DNA of 64,000 nt from an uncultured Opitutaceae bacterium (lineage in GTDB: Bacteria > Verrucomicrobiota > Verrucomicrobiia > Opitutales > Opitutaceae): contig CALFXL010000005.1 in NCBI GenBank assembly GCA_937958045.1, positions 1 through 64,000 of the forward strand, written 5' to 3'. The notes under the pieces were generated by a model. That model saw only the letters and a program-made list of their open reading frames with translations, was not told the DNA's origin and did not search any database. Position numbers and translations under genes: made by a program. Of this stretch, positions 34,548 to 43,384 are shown in pieces. The number at the start of each line of letters is the position of its first letter. The stretch's first letter is position 1.

Positions 34548-35647
34548 GAGTTTTTCTTAAGTTCGATGAAGGGCGGTTTGACGAGCTTCAAGCCGAGTTT
34601 TGTCCCGCGGATATCGACTTCCAACGGTTGTTCGACCGCGGCGGTTTCCACCAGGGCCGAGCCGATCGCTTCGTTGAGGATCGGCGACAATGTCCCCGAC
34701 ACGACCGTGCCCACGTTTTTCCCGTCGGTCGTGAGCACGGCAGTCCCGGCGCGCACGATGCGGCGGTCGCCGGTTTTGAAGTAAATCACTTTCCGCGCAG
34801 AGCCGGCCGCGGCTTCCTGCTGCAACGCCGCGCGACCGATGAAATCGGCGCCTTTGTTAAGTTTCACCGTCCAGCCCAGGCCCGCCGTAAGCGGCGAGAT
34901 GTCGGCGGTGATTTCGTGTCCATAAAGTGGATACCCCGCTTCCAGGCGCAGACTGTCGCGCGCGCCGAGCCCGGCCAATTCCATCCCGTGCGCCGCGCCC
35001 GCCTCGAGCAATGCCGCCGCCAGCGCCGGTGCATCCCCCGCGGCGTGATACAGCTCAAAACCATCTTCGCCCGTGTAGCCCGTGCGGCTGATCAAACAGT
35101 GCACGCCCGCCACCGTGCCCTCGCCGAAATGATAATACTTGATCAGATCGAGCTTCGCGCCGGTGAGCGATTGTACGATCGCCTTTGCATTTGGACCCTG
35201 CACCGCGAGCAGCGCATAATCCGCCGAACGATCCGTGATCTCCACCGCGTGGCCTGCGGCGCGTTCGCGAATCCACGCGAGATCTTTGTCTGTATTGCCC
35301 GCGTTGATACACAGGAAAAAGTCTTCCGAGCCGCGTTTGTACACGAGCAGATCGTCCACCACGCCGCCGTTTTCATAACACATCGACGTGTAGAGAACGC
35401 GGCCGGGCGTGAGGCGTGAAACGTCGTTCGTCACCAGATGCTGCAAAAACGCCTCCGCGCCGGCGCCTTTCACGTCCACTTCGCCCATATGGCTCACGTC
35501 GAAAAGCCCCGCCGCGCGACGCACCGCCTTATGCTCTTCGAGAATGCTCTTATACTGCACCGGCATCTCCCAGCCGGCGAAATCGACCATGCGACCGCCG
35601 TGGGCTACGTGAAAATCGTACAAAGGTGTCCGCTTCAGGAGACTCAT
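34544..35647 (-). CDS. gcvT: Glycine cleavage system T protein (aminomethyltransferase)
   Basis: Tetrahydrofolate-dependent release of ammonia and formation of methylene-THF from the lipoyl-bound intermediate. 367 residues; starts LLKRTPLYDFHVAHGGRMVDFAGWEMPVQY, with FDVSHMGEVDVKG, VDDLLVYK, RTGYTGEDGFELY and LGARDSLRLEAGYPLYGHEI as conserved folate/substrate blocks. A complete enzyme by length. First gene of gcvT-gcvH, divergent from the CNNM gene. I looked for a glycine riboswitch in the 130-bp upstream gap and found none. Confidence 0.97.
   Translation of the reverse strand: MSLLKRTPLYDFHVAHGGRMVDFAGWEMPVQYKSILEEHKAVRRAAGLFDVSHMGEVDVKGAGAEAFLQHLVTNDVSRLTPGRVLYTSMCYENGGVVDDLLVYKRGSEDFFLCINAGNTDKDLAWIRERAAGHAVEITDRSADYALLAVQGPNAKAIVQSLTGAKLDLIKYYHFGEGTVAGVHCLISRTGYTGEDGFELYHAAGDAPALAAALLEAGAAHGMELAGLGARDSLRLEAGYPLYGHEITADISPLTAGLGWTVKLNKGADFIGRAALQQEAAAGSARKVIYFKTGDRRIVRAGTAVLTTDGKNVGTVVSGTLSPILNEAIGSALVETAAVEQPLEVDIRGTKLGLKLVKPPFIELKKNS
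34916..34934. repeat. GTATCC-N7-GGATAC dispersed palindrome, copy 6
   Basis: GTGTCC-ATAAAGT-GGATAC, 11 of 12 arm positions match. Inside gcvT; the AT-rich spacer stands out from the surrounding GC-rich coding sequence. Confidence 0.6.
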
Positions 35648-35736
35648 GGCTCCACACTACGCGCCCGAGTCCGCTGGTCGGCAAGGAACTTCTCTCGCCC
35701 CCGGGTCCGTCCGCATCATCTTCTCCGCCGCTCAGT

Positions 35737-35752
35737 TTTGATTCGTCAAAAA
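35737..35752. promoter_or_regulatory. Small inverted repeat in the gcvT/CNNM divergent region
   Basis: TTTTGA-TTCG-TCAAAA, perfect 6-bp arms, 26 bp before the CNNM start and 90 bp before gcvT. Candidate operator; the remaining 130-bp gap shows nothing else. Confidence 0.35.
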
Positions 35753-35777
35753 TCAGCCGTCCATACACTGCACGCTC

Positions 35778-36848
35778 ATGGTCTGGTTCTTGGTCGCCCT
35801 CTTTGCCACGCTCGGCATCTCCTTCCTCTGCTCATTGATGGAGGCGGTGATGCTCGGCACGACCGTGGGCGAAATCGAAACGCTCAAAAAAGAACGGCCC
35901 AAACACGGCGAACGCCTCGAACAGCTTCGCCTCAATCTCAACGAAACCGTTCTCGCCATCCTCGCCGTCAACACCACCGCCACCACGCTCTGCTCGGTCA
36001 TGGTCGGCGGACTCGCGATCCGCCATTTCGGTGAAACCGTTCTCGGACTGCTCGCCTGCGCGCTCACGTTCACCGTGCTGATTTTCTCGGAGGTTTTGCC
36101 CAAAAATCTCGCCCTCGCCCACCGCCGCGCGCTGCAACCGCTGATCGTGTTTCCGCTTTCCACGATGATCAAAGCGCTGCAGCCGGTCATCTACGTGTGC
36201 GATCTCATCGTCCGGATTTTTGTCAAAGCGCCGAAACCCGAAGAAAAATCCGGCGAAGAAATCATCCTTCTCGCCGAACGCGGTGCCCAGGAAGGCACGC
36301 TCACGCACAGCGAATCCAACATTATCGCCAACGCCCTTTCGCTCGATGAAGTTCGCGTGAGCGAAATCATGACGCCGCGCACCGTCGTGACCGCGCTGCG
36401 GAAGAGCGCGACCGTCGCCGAGATTTTTCGCGAGTATCCGAACATTCCGTTCGCACGCATGCCGGTTTACGGGAAAAACATCGACGATGTCGCCGGCATC
36501 GTGCGCCGTCGCGATCTGCTGAAAGCCAAGGCCAACGATCAGGACTACGACTTGGTCGAAAAATTCATGCAGGAGGTGCAGTTCATTCCGGAAACGGTCA
36601 CCGTCGCCAACGCGCTCCAGGTTTTTCTGCAGACTCACCAGCAGATCCTCGTGGTCGTCGATGAGTTCGGCTCCACCGCCGGCGTCGTTTCGATGGAGGA
36701 CGTGATGGAACAACTCCTCGGCCGCGAAATTTTCGAAAAAGACGACGTCGCCGTGGATATGCGCGAACTCGCCCGCGCCAAAAAACTCCAACGCCAAAGC
36801 AAAGCCCGTCGCGGCAGCTCCGGCACCACGCCGCCCACACCGCTCTGA
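35778..36848 (+). CDS. CNNM/CorC-type transporter, DUF21 plus tandem CBS domains
   Basis: Membrane protein with an N-terminal DUF21 transmembrane domain (about 1-145; CSLMEAVMLGTTVGEIETL, LIFSEVLPKNLAL), followed by a CBS pair (about 195-310; VSEIMTPRTVVTALRKSATVAEI, HQQILVVVDEFGSTAGVVSMEDVMEQLLG). Homologues are implicated in magnesium or cobalt homeostasis and were once called haemolysin-related. The common C-terminal CorC_HlyC domain is missing: the protein ends after the CBS pair with a short basic tail, so at 356 residues it is a short form. Located just upstream of ispH on the same strand. Confidence 0.9.
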   Translation: MVWFLVALFATLGISFLCSLMEAVMLGTTVGEIETLKKERPKHGERLEQLRLNLNETVLAILAVNTTATTLCSVMVGGLAIRHFGETVLGLLACALTFTVLIFSEVLPKNLALAHRRALQPLIVFPLSTMIKALQPVIYVCDLIVRIFVKAPKPEEKSGEEIILLAERGAQEGTLTHSESNIIANALSLDEVRVSEIMTPRTVVTALRKSATVAEIFREYPNIPFARMPVYGKNIDDVAGIVRRRDLLKAKANDQDYDLVEKFMQEVQFIPETVTVANALQVFLQTHQQILVVVDEFGSTAGVVSMEDVMEQLLGREIFEKDDVAVDMRELARAKKLQRQSKARRGSSGTTPPTPL

Positions 36849-36905
36849 GTCGCTTCGCTCGCGCCACTTGACCGGACTCCTTCTGGGCCGTTCTGTTGGT
36901 GTGCC

Positions 36906-38678
36906 ATGGTATCCGCCGCGCCAGCCGTCCTTTCTGCCGAGAGCAATGCCCTCCTCGCGTTCGACACGAGCAATCGCCTCGCCGTGCGCACACGCGATGG
37001 CATCAGCGACCTGCCTTTCTTCGGCGAATCTCGCGAAACGCTTTCCGCCGAGCTCGCGCGCATATTTCCGACGCACACGCCGCCTGCTCAATATTACACC
37101 GCGCCGATCGCCGATGCGTCTTGTCACGTGTTTTTCAGCCAGGTCGGCGACACCGCGGGCGCGGCGGCGGCCGGACTTTCCTTTGTATCCATCGATCAAC
37201 TACAAAACTCCGGCGCCTGTTCTCCCGCCCTCGAAGCCGTGCTCGCGGGCATCGAACCGTATTTGATCGAAGTGCCTTATCTGCATCTCGGCGAAAACGA
37301 TTTCATCTACAAATTCCGCACCGAGAAATCCCGCAATCGCGACATCTACCAACTCGACGATGCCGCCAGCGTGCTCTATCAATCGCGTCTCTGTGCCGCG
37401 ATCAAAGCCCTCGCCCGCACGCACGAACGCAGCGCCACCGCGCCGGTCGGGCTCGATTTCGGCGCGGTGCATTATCTTCTGCCGAGCCACTTCGGCTTTT
37501 GCCTCGGCGTGAAAAACGCCATCGAGCGCGCCTACGAAACGCTCGCCGAAAATCCCGGCCGCCGCGTCTTCATGCTCAGCGAACTGATCCACAATCCGTT
37601 CGTGAACGAGGACCTCTTGCGCCGCGGCTTGCGCTACCTGCAAACCGACAAAGGCGTCCCCTATCTCGTCGATGGACGCCCCGCAAAAAATCTCCCCGGC
37701 GAAACGACATTGTGGGACACGCTCACCGCGGAGGACATCGTGATCATCCCCGCTTTCGGCGCCACCGATGACGACAAGCGCCGTCTCGTCCGCAAAGGCG
37801 TGCCCGTTTATCAATACGACGCCACCTGCATGCTCGTGGAAAAAGTCTGGAAAGCCGCGCGCTCGCTCGGGCAATCCGGCTACACCGTCGTCATTCACGG
37901 CAAGCACGAGCACGAAGAAACGAAAGCCACCTTCTCCAACGCTCGCCGTCACGCGCACGCGGTCATCGTTCGCAATCTCGAAGAAACGCGCCTCCTCGGC
38001 GAAATCATCGCCAGCCGCGACCCCGTCGAACGCGAAAAATTCTACACGCTTTTCGCCGGCAAATTCACGCCCGGCTTCGACGTCAACCAACACCTCGAGC
38101 GCATCGCCATCGTCAACCAGACCACGCTGCTCATGAACGAGACGCTCGAGATCATCGACTATCTCCGCGATCTTTTCACGCGTTTGTACGGCGAAACCGA
38201 GGCGCGCGAACGCGTCGGTGGCGGCGGTAAACGCGACACGCTCTGCTACGCCACACAGGTCAATCAGGATGCACTCAGCCGCGCGCTCGCCGAGCCTCTC
38301 GATGCCGCCTTTGTCATCGGCGGGAAAAACTCCTCCAACACTTACCAGCTCTATCGCCTCTGCGAACAGCGTCTCGGCAAGGCCGCGTTTTTTATCCAAA
38401 GCGAAGCCAACATCCGTGCGCGCGACGCCATCGAACACTACGTTTTTCCCGCCAAAGGTCCGTCCGGACATGGCGGTGGCGATACGATCGAGATCCACTC
38501 GCTTCCGCCCGTGACCGAAAGAAAACCCTTCCGCGTGCTCCTCACCGGCGGCGCTTCTTGTCCGGACGGCATCATCCAGCAAGTCATCACCCGCATCAAC
38601 AGCCTGTTCCCCGCTTCCGCATTGCGACCCATCGAAGCCGTGCTGGCCGATGTCGAGAACGCCGCTTCGCGTAGTTGA
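36906..38678 (+). CDS. ispH: 4-hydroxy-3-methylbut-2-enyl diphosphate reductase with N-terminal extension
   Basis: Last enzyme of the MEP isoprenoid pathway, a [4Fe-4S] reductase. The catalytic part begins near residue 185; the three cluster cysteines are C199 (FGFCLGVKNAIERA), C308 (DATCMLVEKV) and C447 (DTLCYATQVNQDAL). Other family blocks: LSELIHNPFVNEDL, IHGKHEHEE, GGKNSSNTYQLYRL, TGGASCPD. The first about 180 residues have no counterpart in ordinary IspH (about 310-410 residues) and no recognised domain, though they contain C73, C105 and C163. Total 590 residues. The extension could be an electron-transfer or regulatory domain. It lies 57 bp after the CNNM gene. Confidence 0.92.
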   Translation: MVSAAPAVLSAESNALLAFDTSNRLAVRTRDGISDLPFFGESRETLSAELARIFPTHTPPAQYYTAPIADASCHVFFSQVGDTAGAAAAGLSFVSIDQLQNSGACSPALEAVLAGIEPYLIEVPYLHLGENDFIYKFRTEKSRNRDIYQLDDAASVLYQSRLCAAIKALARTHERSATAPVGLDFGAVHYLLPSHFGFCLGVKNAIERAYETLAENPGRRVFMLSELIHNPFVNEDLLRRGLRYLQTDKGVPYLVDGRPAKNLPGETTLWDTLTAEDIVIIPAFGATDDDKRRLVRKGVPVYQYDATCMLVEKVWKAARSLGQSGYTVVIHGKHEHEETKATFSNARRHAHAVIVRNLEETRLLGEIIASRDPVEREKFYTLFAGKFTPGFDVNQHLERIAIVNQTTLLMNETLEIIDYLRDLFTRLYGETEARERVGGGGKRDTLCYATQVNQDALSRALAEPLDAAFVIGGKNSSNTYQLYRLCEQRLGKAAFFIQSEANIRARDAIEHYVFPAKGPSGHGGGDTIEIHSLPPVTERKPFRVLLTGGASCPDGIIQQVITRINSLFPASALRPIEAVLADVENAASRS

Positions 38679-38771
38679 GGCGAGGCTCCAGCGCGACACG
38701 CGACAAACGCCTCAAAGTTGATTGATCTCGATGAAACTTCCCCTCGGTCGAGGGCGTCTTACTCCGCCAAC

Positions 38772-39722
38772 GTGAACTCCAAAAAGAACGTCCTCATCGT
38801 CTTGCTCGCCCTAAGCACCGTCGCCTCCGGCGTCCTTGCCTGGCAACAATACAACCGCGCCAACCACGCGGCCGCAGCCGAGTCCGACAACGACGAACTT
38901 CTTAAAAAACTCGCGGCGGCCGAGCGTCGCGCCGCCGACCTCGAAGCCCGCCTCGCCGCGCTGGAGGCCAGCCCTTTTTCCGGCGAAAGCACACCGCCGC
39001 CCGCGCCTTCGGGCGAAACTCCGCGTCCTCCCGCCGATCGTCCGCCCGGCCCTGGCAATCGTCGCGGTGGCGCGATGGCCGCTTGGATGAACAACCCGGA
39101 AGTCGTCCAGCTCATGACCGAGCAGCAAAAATCGATGCTCGATAACCGCTACGCCGCTCTCTTCAAAGAACTCAATCTCACCCCCGCGCAGCTCGACGCG
39201 TTCAAGAATCTCTTGATCGAAAAACAAAACGTGCAGCGCGATGTGATGATGGCCGCCAACGAGTCCGGTCTCAACCCGCGCGAGAATCGCGAAGAGCTCA
39301 ACAAACTCATCGCCGAAGCACGCGCTGAAACCGACGCCGCCATCGCCGCCGCCATCGGCCAGGACAAGTTCAACCAATATCAAAATTTCGAAGCCACCAC
39401 GGGACAGCGCTTCATGGTCGAGCAGATCAGCCGCACCATGAGTTATGCCGCGACTCCGTTGTCCGAATCGCAGAGCCGCGCACTCGTGCAGATTTTCTCA
39501 CAAGCCAACGCGCAGACGACCATGCCAGCGCGTTCCGTCGGTCTTGGCGGCCCGGGACCAATGGCCGGCGCAGGCCCCGTCGAGATCACCGATGCGATGA
39601 TCGACCAAGCCAGCACCATTCTCTCGCCCGACCAACTGCGTGTCCTTCGGGAACAACAGGCGAACCAGCAAAACGCCCGGCGCCTGAATCAGCTCATGCG
39701 CGAAAACCGTCAGCGCAACTGA
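38772..39722 (+). CDS. Membrane-anchored periplasmic protein with coiled coil and helical domain
   Basis: From the GTG at 38772: an N-terminal signal anchor (residues 2-24, KKNVLIVLLALSTVASGVLAW), a short coiled coil (about 35-65), a Pro-rich linker (about 70-95), then an all-helical domain rich in Gln, Asn and Met (about 100-316) with repeated LTPAQLDAFKNLL and LSPDQLRVLREQQ-type helices. These resemble LTxxQ/Spy-like periplasmic stress proteins, but the match is loose. A longer frame from 38718 starts before any recognisable signal. Expression with ispH (93 bp upstream) is possible. No function is assigned. Confidence 0.65.
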   Translation: MNSKKNVLIVLLALSTVASGVLAWQQYNRANHAAAAESDNDELLKKLAAAERRAADLEARLAALEASPFSGESTPPPAPSGETPRPPADRPPGPGNRRGGAMAAWMNNPEVVQLMTEQQKSMLDNRYAALFKELNLTPAQLDAFKNLLIEKQNVQRDVMMAANESGLNPRENREELNKLIAEARAETDAAIAAAIGQDKFNQYQNFEATTGQRFMVEQISRTMSYAATPLSESQSRALVQIFSQANAQTTMPARSVGLGGPGPMAGAGPVEITDAMIDQASTILSPDQLRVLREQQANQQNARRLNQLMRENRQRN

Positions 39723-39765
39723 GCGCGCTCAGGCAGCGTTCGCATCACAGAACACAAGCGTCAAT

Positions 39766-39784
39766 GTATCCTAAAAATGGATAC
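39766..39784. repeat. GTATCC-N7-GGATAC dispersed palindrome, copy 7 (perfect)
   Basis: GTATCC-TAAAAAT-GGATAC, all 12 arm positions match, with a further T and A making 7-bp arms (39765-39785). Intergenic, 43 bp after the preceding stop and 140 bp before the receiver-kinase gene. Confidence 0.8.
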
Positions 39785-39924
39785 ATTTCACCGGCTGTCC
39801 GCCATATCGTCGTTAAGCGGTGCGCGGCCGGCTCCGAACACTTTCCCGAATCCGGCATGTTCGCAGGGTTGCGCATCCGCGCACGACCTCCACGGTCCGC
39901 TCATACCCCTCGGCTCGGACAGTC

Positions 39925-41103
39925 ATGGCGCAATCTCCTTCCACGAACATTCTTCTCGTCGACGACGAACCCAAAAACCTCCTCGCGCTTAGAGCTGTTC
40001 TAGAGCCCCTGAACCAGAATCTGGTCGAAGCCCAGTCGGGCGACGACGCGCTGCGTCTCGTGCTCCAACACGATTTCTCCGTCATCCTGCTCGATGTGCA
40101 GATGCCTGGAATGGACGGCTTCGAAGCCGCGCGTCTTATCCGTAAACGCGAACGCTCCCGCCACATTCCGATTATTTTTCTTACCGGCATCGGACACACG
40201 CACGAATGGATTTCCCAAGGTTACCTTTCCGGTGCGGTTGACTACATCATCAAGCCCATCGTCCCCGACTTCCTGCGCGCCAAAGTCGAAGTGTTTGTCG
40301 AGCTCGCGATCGCGCGCGCGCATCTCCACGAGCAAATGGCCAAGCGCGCACAAGCCGCGGCCGAGATCGAAGCGCTCAATCGCGCGCTCGAAAAAACCAA
40401 CGCTGAACTGCGCGAAGCCAACGAAGACTTGGCGTCGTTTAATCAAACCGTTTCGCACGATCTCCGCGCCCCTCTCCGCCACATCCAAGGGTATATCGAC
40501 ATTTTGGATACAACGATCGGCGCGAATCTCGACGAATCCGCGCGCAAGCAGCTTAACATCATCAAGGAATCCGCCGCGCGCATGACCGTGCTCGTCAACG
40601 CGCTTCTCTCCATCAGCCAGATCGGACGCGGTCCGCTCGCGGCCAAAGAGGCCGACATGGATGCCCTCGTTCGCGAAACGCGGGAGCAACTCGAGCACGA
40701 CATTCAGGATCGTCGCATCGAGTGGTCGATCGCGCCGCTCGGAGTTGTTTTGGGCGATCCCGATCTGCTGCGCCAAGTGTGGGTCAATTTGCTTTCGAAC
40801 GCCGTCAAATACACGCGTCGCAGCGATTCTGCATACATCGCCATCGAGCGATTAGAAAATGCGCGTGAAGTGATTTTTCGGATACGTGACAATGGCGTGG
40901 GCTTCGACATGAAGTACGCGGACCGTCTCTTTGGCGCATTTTCTCGCTTACATTCCGCGAGGGATTTCGAGGGCACCGGCGTAGGACTCGCGACTGTTCG
41001 ACGCATCGTCGACCGCCACGGCGGCCGCGTGTGGGCGGAAAGCAAACCTGGTGAAGGCGCGACTTTTCAGTTCGCGCTGCCGAAAGCCGTCACCCAGCCG
41101 TGA
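39925..41103 (+). CDS. Receiver-histidine kinase hybrid (REC-HisKA-HATPase)
   Basis: A soluble 392-residue protein: receiver domain 7-125 with D57 (VILLDVQMPGMDG) and K110 (DYIIKP), a coiled-coil linker (about 130-172), HisKA with H178 (SFNQTVSHDLRAPLRHI), and HATPase with VNLLSNAVKYTRR (N box), RDNGVGFDMKYADRLFGAFSRLH and GTGVGLATVRRIVDRHGG. The kinase half resembles the phytochrome/CheY-linked family in which the N-terminal receiver tunes kinase output. No output regulator is adjacent, but the REC-DHp-REC protein 3 kb away lacks its own kinase domain and is a possible partner (inference). ATG 39925 was chosen at the start of the receiver fold. The 202-bp gap upstream holds palindrome copy 7 and no gene. 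Confidence 0.92.
   Translation: MAQSPSTNILLVDDEPKNLLALRAVLEPLNQNLVEAQSGDDALRLVLQHDFSVILLDVQMPGMDGFEAARLIRKRERSRHIPIIFLTGIGHTHEWISQGYLSGAVDYIIKPIVPDFLRAKVEVFVELAIARAHLHEQMAKRAQAAAEIEALNRALEKTNAELREANEDLASFNQTVSHDLRAPLRHIQGYIDILDTTIGANLDESARKQLNIIKESAARMTVLVNALLSISQIGRGPLAAKEADMDALVRETREQLEHDIQDRRIEWSIAPLGVVLGDPDLLRQVWVNLLSNAVKYTRRSDSAYIAIERLENAREVIFRIRDNGVGFDMKYADRLFGAFSRLHSARDFEGTGVGLATVRRIVDRHGGRVWAESKPGEGATFQFALPKAVTQP
40493..40511. repeat. GTATCC-N7-GGATAC dispersed palindrome, copy 8
   Basis: ATATCG-ACATTTT-GGATAC, 10 of 12 arm positions match, inside the receiver-kinase gene. Confidence 0.45.
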
Positions 41104-41118
41104 CGGCCAGGATAGGTT

Positions 41119-41137
41119 GTATCCGCATTTTTTATAC
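41119..41137. repeat. GTATCC-N7-GGATAC dispersed palindrome, copy 9
   Basis: GTATCC-GCATTTT-TTATAC, 10 of 12 arm positions match, 16 bp after the receiver-kinase stop. The rest of the gap up to 41296 shows no other feature. Confidence 0.5.
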
Positions 41138-41296
41138 ACGCCCCGAAATAAGTCTGCCGTGAATTAGTTTTCGGCTCGTTTGGCCGGGAGTGCGCGGTGA
41201 ACGCCAAGAAATGCGCAGCGAGAAAATCGCGCTGTGTTTAGCATCGTTTGCGTCATGCGCCGCTGGGCGCTGCACAACCCAAACGAACAACTACTC

Positions 41297-42748
41297 ATGA
41301 CAACTACCAGCCTACGAACCCTGGTCGCCGCCTCCCTCGCGATGACCGCCACAGCTCCGGTTTTTGCCGACGCGTCCGACTACGTGCCGCGCGGTGAGTA
41401 CGAGCAGCTCAAAAATCAATTCGAGTCGCTGCGCGAGCGTCTGGACGCCATGGATAGCGCCGCTCAACCGCCCCAGGCTGCAACGCCTGTTGCCACCTCG
41501 AAACCTGCCAACGTCGCACTCAATCTCGACGTCAGTAACTTCAAACCCGGTTGGGAACGCTTCCGCTCCGACGACTGGTCGTGGATGGATCATTCTCGCT
41601 ATGACGAGATGAACGCCAAGATCGCGAGCGGTCCCGGCTTCGAGCTCTTCACCGGCATGACATCCGCAGGCCGCTTCCAGGCCCTTCAACAGAAGAATGT
41701 CATGGTGGGAACAAGCACCACCTCGCCCGCTCGTCTCGAGCCCGGTTTCCAAACCGCCTGGGGCAGCTTTGAGTTTCTCGCCGATTTCGACGGTCAGCTC
41801 GAAGTTTATTTCGACGTTTATCTCAGCACCAAGGCGCACGCGAATCAGCTCCAGGGCCACGAAGGTTACATGCTGATGCGCAGTCTGCCTGAGCCTCTCG
41901 ATGAAGTGCCCGGGCTTAAGCAGCTCATGGCCATCGCGAACGTGAAAGCCGGTCAGTTCGACATCGACTTCGGCGATCATCGCTATCGCCGCACCGACAA
42001 CGCCCGCGGTCAGCGCAACGCTTTTATCGGCAATACGCTCATCGATCCGTCGGCCACCGAGGTCGGTGTGGAAATCTTCAGCAAGCCTTCGAAGATCAAC
42101 TGGCTCGTCGGCGTCGGCAGCGGTTCCGAAACCGGCACCTTTGAGGACGGCCGCAACATGGGCATGCACGGCAAGCTCTGGGTGAACTTCGAAAATCTGC
42201 GCATCGCCGGCTCGGCCTACTCGCTCGACCACAACACGCGCAGCACGTCGTTCTCCAACCTCTATCGCTCCAGCCGCTCGGGCGGTCAGTACAACGGCGT
42301 CTTCGACAATGGCAACGGTCCGGGCAACATCTTCGTCGGCGCCGGCAAGAGCCTCACCGCATATCAGGTCGATGCCACGTGGTACCAACCCAACTACGAG
42401 CTTTACAGCCATGTCGGTTATGTCTCCGAAGACGTGATCACCGGCGAAGAAAGCTGGCAGTACGCGACCTTCGACGCGATCTACCGCTTCACCAATCGCC
42501 TGTATGTCGATGCTCGCTACAACGTCGCTTACGCCGACAAGTTGCGCGGTCTTGAAAGCGACGGACGCGTAGAGCGCATCCAGATCGGTGGCGGCTACTG
42601 GCTGTTCAAATCGATCCTCTTCAAACTCGAGTACGTGAACGAACGCATGTCCGGCTTCCGCGAAGCCGAAGGCAATGTCAGCGGCGTACAGGCCTGGCGC
42701 AAACCCTCGTTCCAAGGCGTGATCGCTGAGTTCACCTTCTCGTACTGA
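41297..42748 (+). CDS. Outer membrane beta-barrel porin
   Basis: A 483-residue exported protein: signal peptide about 1-24 (PVFADA), a short N-terminal coiled coil (YEQLKNQFESLRERLDAM) as in trimeric or peptidoglycan-linked porins, then alternating amphipathic strands and a C-terminal strand ending in FTFSY, an aromatic end recognised by the BAM machinery. Aromatic girdle residues are frequent (YNVAYADKLRG, LFKLEYVNERM). The substrate is unknown. Two YceI-family genes follow at 31 and 8 bp, so the three form an operon. Confidence 0.82.
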   Translation: MTTTSLRTLVAASLAMTATAPVFADASDYVPRGEYEQLKNQFESLRERLDAMDSAAQPPQAATPVATSKPANVALNLDVSNFKPGWERFRSDDWSWMDHSRYDEMNAKIASGPGFELFTGMTSAGRFQALQQKNVMVGTSTTSPARLEPGFQTAWGSFEFLADFDGQLEVYFDVYLSTKAHANQLQGHEGYMLMRSLPEPLDEVPGLKQLMAIANVKAGQFDIDFGDHRYRRTDNARGQRNAFIGNTLIDPSATEVGVEIFSKPSKINWLVGVGSGSETGTFEDGRNMGMHGKLWVNFENLRIAGSAYSLDHNTRSTSFSNLYRSSRSGGQYNGVFDNGNGPGNIFVGAGKSLTAYQVDATWYQPNYELYSHVGYVSEDVITGEESWQYATFDAIYRFTNRLYVDARYNVAYADKLRGLESDGRVERIQIGGGYWLFKSILFKLEYVNERMSGFREAEGNVSGVQAWRKPSFQGVIAEFTFSY

Positions 42749-42779
42749 GTCCACTCCATCTCCTCAGTTCGACGTCATC

Positions 42780-43376
42780 ATGACCTCTCTCAAATCATCC
42801 CTCCTGGCGCTCCTCTCGCTCATCTCCGCGGCCATCCTCCCGGCCGCGGAGGCCTCGCGGGCCGCACGCTGGTCCTCGGCCGAATTCAGCGCCGTGGTTT
42901 CCGGCACATCGACACTTCACGACTGGCAAGTCGCGAGTAATCGCGCTTCCGGTGAAATCGATCTGACGAATCCCGCAGCGCTCACTGGAAAACTCACGGT
43001 CGTCGCTACTTCACTCGACCATGAATCCGACGGGTTAAAGAGCCGCATGTACACCGCGCTCAAAGCCGATGCGTACGACAAGATCGTTTTCGAAGCGACG
43101 TCGATCGACCTGCCCGCTCACGACATCGTCGCCGGCGCGGCCGAAGTCTGGACCGTGCGTGGTCGCCTCACCCTTGCGGGAACTTCCCGCGATATCACTC
43201 TCAGCCCCCGCGTGTCTCTGCTCGCCGATGGTTCGCTGCAGCTTGAAGCCGAAGTGCCGGTCAAGATGACCGACTACGGTGTCAAACCGCCGACCTTCAT
43301 GGGCATGGTGCGCACCGGCAACGACGTCACCGTCAAGATCGTGTGGCGTCTCAACCGGTTACCGGCTGGGTCGTAA
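42780..43376 (+). CDS. YceI family periplasmic lipocalin-like protein 1
   Basis: A 198-residue protein with a signal peptide (about 1-25) and the YceI fold: VVSGTSTLHDWQVASNRASGEIDL at the start, then LDHESDGLKSRMYTALKADAYDKIVFEAT, VRGRLTLAGTSRDITL and VPVKMTDYGVKPPTFMG. YceI proteins bind isoprenoid chains such as polyprenols in a lipocalin barrel. The position between a porin and a second YceI gene suggests a role in a periplasmic lipid or electron-transfer process, which is inference. Confidence 0.88.
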   Translation: MTSLKSSLLALLSLISAAILPAAEASRAARWSSAEFSAVVSGTSTLHDWQVASNRASGEIDLTNPAALTGKLTVVATSLDHESDGLKSRMYTALKADAYDKIVFEATSIDLPAHDIVAGAAEVWTVRGRLTLAGTSRDITLSPRVSLLADGSLQLEAEVPVKMTDYGVKPPTFMGMVRTGNDVTVKIVWRLNRLPAGS

Positions 43377-43384
43377 GCTAGTCC

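Noticed and set aside
35648..35777. Possible glycine riboswitch upstream of gcvT
   Set aside because: The 130-bp gap shows none of the conserved glycine aptamer blocks or tandem layout.
37186..37204. GTATCC-ATCGATC-AACTAC and similar weak copies (62243, 53043, 5925, 9957, 11564)
   Set aside because: Only 9-10 of 12 positions match and no independent support; within chance expectation, so not counted.
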